Assembly (NCBI GenBank): GCA_946407705.1
Contig: CAMJPC010000001.1
Coordinates: forward strand, 310,001 to 374,000
Length of the DNA: 64,000 nt
Reading direction: 5' to 3'
Source: an uncultured Clostridia bacterium
Lineage (GTDB): Bacteria; Bacillota; Clostridia; Saccharofermentanales; Saccharofermentanaceae
Shown: one piece after another, positions 58,624-64,000 of the stretch
Numbering within the stretch: position 1 is the stretch's first letter
Layout: each line of letters begins with the position of its first letter
The notes under the pieces: generated by a model
The model's input: the letters and a program-made list of their open reading frames with translations, nothing else
What the model was told of the DNA's origin: nothing
Database searches by the model: none
Translations under genes and position numbers: made by a program

Positions 58624-59694
58624 TTAACCTACCTCCCTTTTTTCAGGTTTCAGAATATAAAGAGCCAGCAGGAAACAAACAGCTGACGTGATCACAAGGA
58701 TAAGGACATTTACTATGAGGCTGTTGCTCTTAACAAACCAGGATATCGTCGCGCCTGCGAAAAGCGCTATGGTCGTGACGCCGAATGCGGCACCGGGTGC
58801 CATCTTCATGACGGAAATGACCATGCCCAATGTCACTGCGGTGGTCATGCTGAAGAATGTTATTCCGATGAGAGAGATGATCATCATCTTGTTGCCAAGG
58901 ATCAGGAACGGCAACGCTCCGATAATGCAGATAAATGCAGTCTTCCTGATGCCGATCTTGTCGGACATTATGCCGCCCAAAGCTTTTCCGACACCCATGA
59001 AACAATAAAGGATGACTGACTGCACCATGGTGGTCTTCCATTCCATCGGAATGCCGTATCCGATGTAAGATCTGACTGCGACAATGAAGAAAGCGGCGAG
59101 AGCAACGATCACGACGTTCCTGCCCTTGATGACGTAATTAAAGCCTTTGCATTCGTCGGATTCCTTTGGATTGTCTTTCTTAAGCATCTCCCCTGCCATT
59201 ACCAGCGGGAACATCGCCGCGCAAAGGAGCGCGATCCACCAGAAAGACATCTTTGTCGCTGCGAGGACCTGTCCCAGGATAACGCCGAAAGAACCTCCGC
59301 TTACAAATACCGCGACAGGCGTAAGCGTACCTCCCGAAGTCCTTATCGTAAGTTCAGCACCCGCCACGTGGATCATCGCGTTTCCGGTGGAAAGCAGTAC
59401 GAGTGATGTCCAGAACAAAGCGCCTTCAGCCTTGAAGATGAAGAAAATGAGAAAGCCCGACAACAGTAAAGGAACGGATACAATTCCCGGTCTGAATCTC
59501 TCGAAAAGATCGCGCAATGCGCCCCAGAAAAACTGCGGAACAAAAGCGATGCAATTATAAAGGAGCGCGACCATCGTGATGAATACGGGATCCTTGAAGA
59601 TCCTGTAGAGCATGAAATAGCAGACTACTTCATTTATCATGTGAAGCACGAAGTAGAGTATTGCAGCTTTTGTTGCCCTGGTCTTAACGGTCAC
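58624..59694 (-). CDS. Major facilitator-like transporter
   Basis: The 356 residues have about ten or eleven spans in the MFS style, slightly shorter than the usual 12-span 390-420. Motif-like segments are RDLFERFRPG and GGIMSDKIGIRK between spans. The substrate is unknown. It is followed closely by the 69-residue gene and preceded by small membrane genes on the same strand, suggesting one transcript. Confidence 0.85.
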   Translation of the reverse strand: MTVKTRATKAAILYFVLHMINEVVCYFMLYRIFKDPVFITMVALLYNCIAFVPQFFWGALRDLFERFRPGIVSVPLLLSGFLIFFIFKAEGALFWTSLVLLSTGNAMIHVAGAELTIRTSGGTLTPVAVFVSGGSFGVILGQVLAATKMSFWWIALLCAAMFPLVMAGEMLKKDNPKESDECKGFNYVIKGRNVVIVALAAFFIVAVRSYIGYGIPMEWKTTMVQSVILYCFMGVGKALGGIMSDKIGIRKTAFICIIGALPFLILGNKMMIISLIGITFFSMTTAVTLGMVISVMKMAPGAAFGVTTIALFAGATISWFVKSNSLIVNVLILVITSAVCFLLALYILKPEKREVG

Positions 59695-59710
59695 GAAGAT
59701 CTCCTTCCTG

Positions 59711-60073
59711 TCAAAGTATCAGTTTAAATATCAGTCCGCCGATCGATGTTCCTATAAAGAACGAAACACTGTTCAGAACGAGTGACAAGATGAACGGCGA
59801 TGGCTTTTGGGCATATAGAAGCTTTCTGTAGATAAGCGCTTCCGTTATGAATACGGCAAGTTCAAGTACTGTTAAGTATAATGCTCTCGGAACCGTGGTA
59901 TACGCTTCAAACATCAATCCCGAGAAGACGACTATCGGATTTGTCAGTATGTTCACGAAAAGGATCACGATAAGATCGAAGCCTTTCCGGATCCCTAATA
60001 TGAGCGCTGTTCCTTCTTCAAGAACTATCGTCAGGAGAAGGCATATGGCAAATGTCAGAAAGACTTCTCTCAT
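59711..60073 (-). CDS. Four-span membrane protein, unknown
   Basis: The 120 residues form four hydrophobic segments with EEGTALILGIRKGFD near the first and a GLIFKLIL end. There is no signal or soluble domain. It lies 13 bases from the next small membrane gene and 16 bases from the MFS gene, so it is part of a membrane-protein cluster. No function is assigned. Confidence 0.75.
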   Translation of the reverse strand: MREVFLTFAICLLLTIVLEEGTALILGIRKGFDLIVILFVNILTNPIVVFSGLMFEAYTTVPRALYLTVLELAVFITEALIYRKLLYAQKPSPFILSLVLNSVSFFIGTSIGGLIFKLIL

Positions 60074-60086
60074 AACGGGAATATCA

Positions 60087-60440
60087 CTATCTGCTGATTA
60101 TGAGATAACACACATACGGCAGGATAAAGACCGAACTGCAGATCAGGGAGATGATGACTCCGTTCATCTTTCTGTCCCTGAGTAAGAGCTGCCAGACAAG
60201 CGCACTGAATCCGAAGTTCATCACGAAGACGATCAAGACGGTGATCCAGTGAGTGCCGACGGCAAGTTCAGCAAAAAAGCCGATAATGTAACCCACAAGC
60301 ACCGTGGAATTGTGAAGACAAAAGAGGATCCAGTGATCGATCTTTTTCTTCAGTCCGAAAAGCCTGGAGAACAGCTGTCCATACAAAAAAGGGAAGCTGA
60401 CAGTCCAGATCACCATCGGCAAAAACAATGTACCTTCCAT
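60087..60440 (-). CDS. Four-span membrane protein, unknown
   Basis: The 117 residues form four hydrophobic segments. The sequence FGLKKKIDHWILFCLHNS marks a cytoplasmic loop. It is adjacent to and co-directional with the 120-residue membrane gene, and could form a heteromeric pair with it. No family is recognised. Confidence 0.75.
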   Translation of the reverse strand: MEGTLFLPMVIWTVSFPFLYGQLFSRLFGLKKKIDHWILFCLHNSTVLVGYIIGFFAELAVGTHWITVLIVFVMNFGFSALVWQLLLRDRKMNGVIISLICSSVFILPYVCYLIISR

Positions 60441-60527
60441 CCCGGATTACCCTGCCTTTCCTTATATATAAAGCAATTATACTAAAAAGAAGGGCTGTCA
60501 AAAAGGCTTGACAGGAATGCGCCGGAA

Positions 60528-61271
60528 TCAGTACTCGTTATTCTTGTGCGGAGCCTTGATCAAAATGTAGACCGCCGCAAGAAGGAGCGTGACCATGTTT
60601 ATGAAAGTAACCATCATGGAAGCGTCTGTGACCATATTCTGGATCTGTATCTGATTGCCTTTGTCAGCGGTCAAAATGGCACCGGCATATATTGCAATAA
60701 CCGCAACCGTAGTTATGAGCGAGATCAAGGGCTTAATGAAAAAGAGCTTTATGTCCTTCTCGTATTTCCTGTTCCTGACGTAGACCGCAAATACGATAAC
60801 AGCCTCGATGAGAGCAGGAATTAAGGAAACAATCGTAGTAAGATAGGCATACTGAAGCGGAATGACAGATTTGGCGATCTTGCCGTTGATGGCTTGAAAT
60901 ACGAATGTCAATCCAAATGTGAGACCGACCCTGTTGATGATAACAACTATCACCAGCCATGATCCGATGACATAGCGGCGCTTGGCATAGAGAACGAGAG
61001 ACACGATGCATATGATCTGAAGGGCCATCGAGATCGCAGTCTTTGCATATGCGCTTTTTGCGATAAACTCCATGGAAAACCTTACCGCAACTATCTGGAA
61101 GATAACGTCCATCATCGCGATCAGGGAGCTCGCGATAAGCCATAATCCGAGGTTCTTTGTTTCCTTGTCCTTGATGGCCATGATGATAAGCCCCAGAACA
61201 AAGCAGCCGATCATCAGGACCGGTCTCGAATATGTATATCCTGTAAGCAAAAGCGCAAAGAATGATTCCAT
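60528..61271 (-). CDS. Seven-span membrane protein, unknown
   Basis: The 247-residue protein has about seven spans, starting MESFFALLLTGYTYSRPVL, with a YVRNRKYEKDIKLFF loop. No soluble domain or known motif is seen. It sits downstream of the sulP terminator and upstream of the small membrane genes. No function is assigned. Confidence 0.75.
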   Translation of the reverse strand: MESFFALLLTGYTYSRPVLMIGCFVLGLIIMAIKDKETKNLGLWLIASSLIAMMDVIFQIVAVRFSMEFIAKSAYAKTAISMALQIICIVSLVLYAKRRYVIGSWLVIVVIINRVGLTFGLTFVFQAINGKIAKSVIPLQYAYLTTIVSLIPALIEAVIVFAVYVRNRKYEKDIKLFFIKPLISLITTVAVIAIYAGAILTADKGNQIQIQNMVTDASMMVTFINMVTLLLAAVYILIKAPHKNNEY

Positions 61272-61284
61272 AGTGATCTCTCCT

Positions 61285-61310
61285 AAAAAAGGGCGTTCGT
61301 TTGAACGCCC
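61285..61310 (-). terminator. Terminator of the sulP gene
   Basis: The perfect 8-bp stem GGGCGTTC/GAACGCCC with a 4-base loop is followed on the minus strand by six T. Confidence 0.92.
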
Positions 61311-61343
61311 TTGATTATACTATTATTTCCGCATTTTCGAAAA

Positions 61344-62999
61344 TCAGGTCGTAACGATCGCCTGTGCTCTTGCAAGAGCGTCATCGATATGCGCGCAGAA
61401 GTTCTCCTCACCGACTTTCTTATAGAAACCGGACTTCTGGATAACCTTCATCGGCTGCTCATTTACGTGGCTCATTATGAGCTTTACGCCTCTGTTGCTG
61501 CAGTCATCGAAAAGGATCTCGAGATTGCGCATCGCGGTTGCATCGATCGCGCTTACGCTTCTCATGCGGAGAACAAGAGCCTTGGTGTCTTCCTTCGGCG
61601 AGATCTGAAGGATCTTTCCTGCAGTTGCAAAGAACATCGGTCCGTTTATCTCATATACGATCGTATGCTCAGGGAGCACGCGGAGATCGATGCTGTCGGG
61701 ATCGTTTTCGGGATCAAAGTCTTTCCATCCCTCAACCTGTGTAACGTCGCTCATTCTCTTCATGAAGAGGACTGCTGCGAGAAGAACGCCCACTTCGATC
61801 GCAACGACGAGATCAAAGATGACCGTAAGAGCAAATGTAAGGAGCAAGACGATGATGTCGCTCTTTGGCGCGCTCTTGACCTGACCTGCGAATCTTCTCC
61901 ATCCGCTCATGTTGTAGGCAACCTGGAAAAGGATGGCGGCGATGCAGGGCATCGGAATGAGCTTTGCATAAGGCATGAGGAATACGACAACCAGAAGAAG
62001 CGTAACGGAATGGACCATTCCTGCGATAGGAGTACGTCCGCCGTTCTTGATGTTTGCGGCCGTTCTTGCGATCGCACCCGTGGCGGGAATGCCTCCGAGG
62101 CAGGCTGAAGCGATGTTTCCAACGCCCTGCGCGACTAGCTCGGCATTGGGTCTGTGCTTGGAACCGATCATGCTGTCTGCGACGACTGCCGAAAGAAGCG
62201 ATTCAACGCCTGCGAGGAATGCGATGGTAACGGCATTGGTTATCTGTGAGCTGATCATCTCAAAGCTGAACATCGAAGCATTGATGCTGAGATGAGGAAG
62301 TCCGGCACGGATATCCTGGAACTGTTTTCCGATCGTGTTGACGTCAAGGTGAAAGATCTCAACGATGGCTGCCGTTACGATTACCGCGATGAATGAACCG
62401 GGGATCTTCTTGAGGAACAGCTGGCTTAAGATGAGGATGACGAGTGCAAGTGCTCCGATCCCTACTGCCTGCCAGTTGATCGTTGCGCCGTTCACAATGA
62501 GAGCCTTGACCTTCTCGGCGGTCTCTATGGGCTTCTCGCCGTTCAGGTAACTGATGCCTGTGAAATCCTTTATCTGACCGATGAAAAGCGTAACTGCGAT
62601 ACCTGCAGTAAATCCCGTTGTGATCGGATCAGGAATGTATTTGAGAAGGCTTCCGAATCTGCAGAAGCCCATGATTATGAGGATTATGCCTGCCATGATC
62701 GTTGCGACGACCAGACCCTGCATTCCGTCCTTCAGAACGATTCCCGCGACGATGGTGGCAAATGCAGCCGTAGGGCCTGCGATCTGCACGCGGCTGCCTC
62801 CAAGAAATGATACGAGGAATCCTGCGACGATGGCAGTATAGATACCTGCTTCAGGACCTACGCCCGAAGCGATCGCAAGAGCTATGGATAACGGCAGCGC
62901 AATGATCGCCACGATGATACCGGCGACGATATCCTTTACGAGCTGCGAAGCCGAATAGTTCTTCATTACAGAGAACAACTTGGGTTTAAATTCTTTCAT
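61344..62999 (-). CDS. SulP/SLC26-family anion transporter with STAS domain
   Basis: The 551-residue protein has about 10-14 membrane spans, with VAGIIVAIIALPLSIALAIA and a later GxxPATGAIARTAANIKNGG motif (the SulP signature). It ends in a cytoplasmic STAS domain (about 440-545; LVLRMRSVSAIDATAMRNLE). It imports sulfate, bicarbonate or a related anion. The terminator downstream and lack of coupled genes suggest a single-gene unit. Confidence 0.94.
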   Translation of the reverse strand: MKEFKPKLFSVMKNYSASQLVKDIVAGIIVAIIALPLSIALAIASGVGPEAGIYTAIVAGFLVSFLGGSRVQIAGPTAAFATIVAGIVLKDGMQGLVVATIMAGIILIIMGFCRFGSLLKYIPDPITTGFTAGIAVTLFIGQIKDFTGISYLNGEKPIETAEKVKALIVNGATINWQAVGIGALALVILILSQLFLKKIPGSFIAVIVTAAIVEIFHLDVNTIGKQFQDIRAGLPHLSINASMFSFEMISSQITNAVTIAFLAGVESLLSAVVADSMIGSKHRPNAELVAQGVGNIASACLGGIPATGAIARTAANIKNGGRTPIAGMVHSVTLLLVVVFLMPYAKLIPMPCIAAILFQVAYNMSGWRRFAGQVKSAPKSDIIVLLLTFALTVIFDLVVAIEVGVLLAAVLFMKRMSDVTQVEGWKDFDPENDPDSIDLRVLPEHTIVYEINGPMFFATAGKILQISPKEDTKALVLRMRSVSAIDATAMRNLEILFDDCSNRGVKLIMSHVNEQPMKVIQKSGFYKKVGEENFCAHIDDALARAQAIVTT

Positions 63000-63152
63000 A
63001 AAAGTCCCTCAACATAAACACCGCTATATTCAAACCGCCAAATTATAAAAATAGGGGGACTTTGTATCAATTAATAAAATGCACGAATGTACGCCCGTTT
63101 TAGGCGAATGGAGTAAACGGTTTGGCAAGACGGATATCCTGCCCCGGTCTCA

Positions 63153-63743
63153 TCAGCCGTGAATATTCCGATCATGAGTCCTGTCGTACACCTTTCCCGT
63201 GACCGGATCGACCGAAAACTCAGCCTCAATGCTGTTCTTTTTCTTTTTCGGTTTCGTATCATCAACGAAGAAATAGATGGCAATGAGCAGCAGGACGCCC
63301 GATACGATAAGCGGGATGTTATAGCTCTTATACGCGGGGAGATAATCTTTTACAAGCCAGTCGTATTTGGCGATGAACACGTTTTCACGCGGATCGTCGC
63401 CTTTGTAATAGACTCTTACGGTCTCGCCCCTTAACAGGTAATCGTACGAGAAATCAGTGCCGCTGAAAACTCTTTTCGCAGTGGAACCTTTCGGTGTGTA
63501 TTCGACGGTTATCCATGTCTTGGAAGACTTGCTCCTGCCTATGTAGGAATACCGGTTTTCCTTTTTTGTAATGACGCCGTCAACATATTCATAGCCGTCG
63601 CCCTTATGCCTGTCCGTAAACCTGAAATAAAGATTAACGCCCAGGATCCCGAAAATGATAAGAAGGATAATGCTGCCTAATACCGCATTAACCTTCTTCT
63701 CTGATACGATGACCGTTTCCCTGTTTTGTTGTTTCTTTCCCAT
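63153..63743 (-). CDS. DUF3592-like membrane protein
   Basis: A span at about 22-45 is followed by an extracytoplasmic domain of about 100 residues with VDGVITKKENRYSY and RGETVRVYYKGDDPRE, the pattern of DUF3592. A second span lies at about 148-168, followed by a basic then charged tail. I place the start at the ATG at 63743, after AAGG, which lies 4 bases past the histidine kinase stop. About 196 residues. The function is unknown. Confidence 0.8.
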   Translation of the reverse strand: MGKKQQNRETVIVSEKKVNAVLGSIILLIIFGILGVNLYFRFTDRHKGDGYEYVDGVITKKENRYSYIGRSKSSKTWITVEYTPKGSTAKRVFSGTDFSYDYLLRGETVRVYYKGDDPRENVFIAKYDWLVKDYLPAYKSYNIPLIVSGVLLLIAIYFFVDDTKPKKKKNSIEAEFSVDPVTGKVYDRTHDRNIHG

Positions 63744-63747
63744 AACG

Positions 63748-64000
63748 TCAGCCTTCAACGGCCTTCAGCTTAACGACAAAGCCCTTTGTGTATCCTTCTA
63801 TGTCCTTGTCCAATGTGATCTTTCCTTTATGCTTATCGATTACTCTTTTCGTTATGGCAAGGCCCAGACCCGTTCCGCGTCCGGGCGTCCTTGATCTGTT
63901 CTCAGTTACGAACGGCTCGAAAATATCTTCCCCGCCGGGTATCTCGTTTCCCGTATCGGCGATCGTTATCACGCAGCGGTCGCCTTCCAAAGCTGCCTTT
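63748..64000 (-). CDS. Sensor histidine kinase, C-terminal part (5' end outside window)
   Basis: The visible 84 codons cover the end of an HATPase domain: ITIADTGNEIPGGEDIFEPF, glycine box GRGTGLGLAITKRVI and a C-terminal FVVKLKAVEG. The frame is open to the window edge. It is upstream of and on the same strand as the DUF3592-like gene. The sensor and phosphoacceptor parts lie outside the window. Confidence 0.85.
   Translation of the reverse strand, partial: KAALEGDRCVITIADTGNEIPGGEDIFEPFVTENRSRTPGRGTGLGLAITKRVIDKHKGKITLDKDIEGYTKGFVVKLKAVEG

Noticed and set aside
61311..62108. 265-codon plus-strand frame
   Set aside because: Antisense to the sulP gene including its STAS domain; it starts inside the sulP terminator and has no recognisable product.

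Overview
This window reads as chromosome of a Gram-positive Clostridia/Firmicutes-type bacterium. The evidence is the gene orders tilS-hpt-ftsH, rpsF-ssb-rpsR and rplI-dnaB, strong GGAGG ribosome binding sites with some TTG starts, many lipoproteins with Gram-positive-style lipoboxes, and a type IV pilus locus with a fused PilM-PilN as described in clostridia. A BspA-type leucine-rich-repeat protein suggests a gut or rumen habitat, but no genus can be named. Most genes are on the minus strand.

Region 1-13 kb is a type IV pilus locus read leftward from a good sigma-A promoter near 12.97 kb. Its order is a large minor prepilin, an unknown one-span protein, pilC, pilMN (fused), pilO, pilB and pilD. 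A second promoter then drives the major pilin, followed by a hairpin, and three further prepilin-like genes (PilX/GspK-like, PilV-like and a giant one). The giant gene is open to the window edge for over 1,120 codons. It joins a GspJ-like prepilin start, a Cna-B-like module and more than 20 BspA/DUF285-type leucine-rich repeats, so it is probably a pilus-displayed adhesin. No pilT is present. Dyad sequences sit upstream of both pilus promoters.

Region 13-27 kb is housekeeping: a zinc-ribbon membrane protein, ftsH, hpt, tilS, dnaB (with an acidic insert and tail), rplI, rpsR, ssb, rpsF, a Sua5 protein fused to a degenerate low-molecular-weight tyrosine phosphatase domain, prfA, a zinc-ribbon protein, putP and a tRNA-Val.

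Region 27-44 kb is accessory. It holds lipoproteins, small proteins of unknown function around decayed insertion-sequence material (including a DUF1963/YwqG protein), a methyltransferase behind ArsR/SmtB-like operators, a lipoprotein behind a second tandem operator, and two tandem class C beta-lactamase-like lipoproteins next to a VanRS-like two-component system. A relic of a third copy of the hydrolase lies beyond that system. A lysine-proline-threonine-repeat lipoprotein and an SPFH protein follow.

Region 44-64 kb mixes regulators and membrane proteins: a membrane-bound XRE regulator, an HD phosphohydrolase, TraX-like and other membrane proteins, and a translationally coupled pair of diguanylate cyclases, the second with a LacI-type sensor. 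It also has lipoproteins, an alpha/beta hydrolase, a LUD protein, an anion permease, DUF523, an orphan 63-residue pilin-like gene with its own promoter and terminator, small membrane proteins, an MFS transporter, a SulP transporter, a DUF3592-like protein and the end of a histidine kinase.
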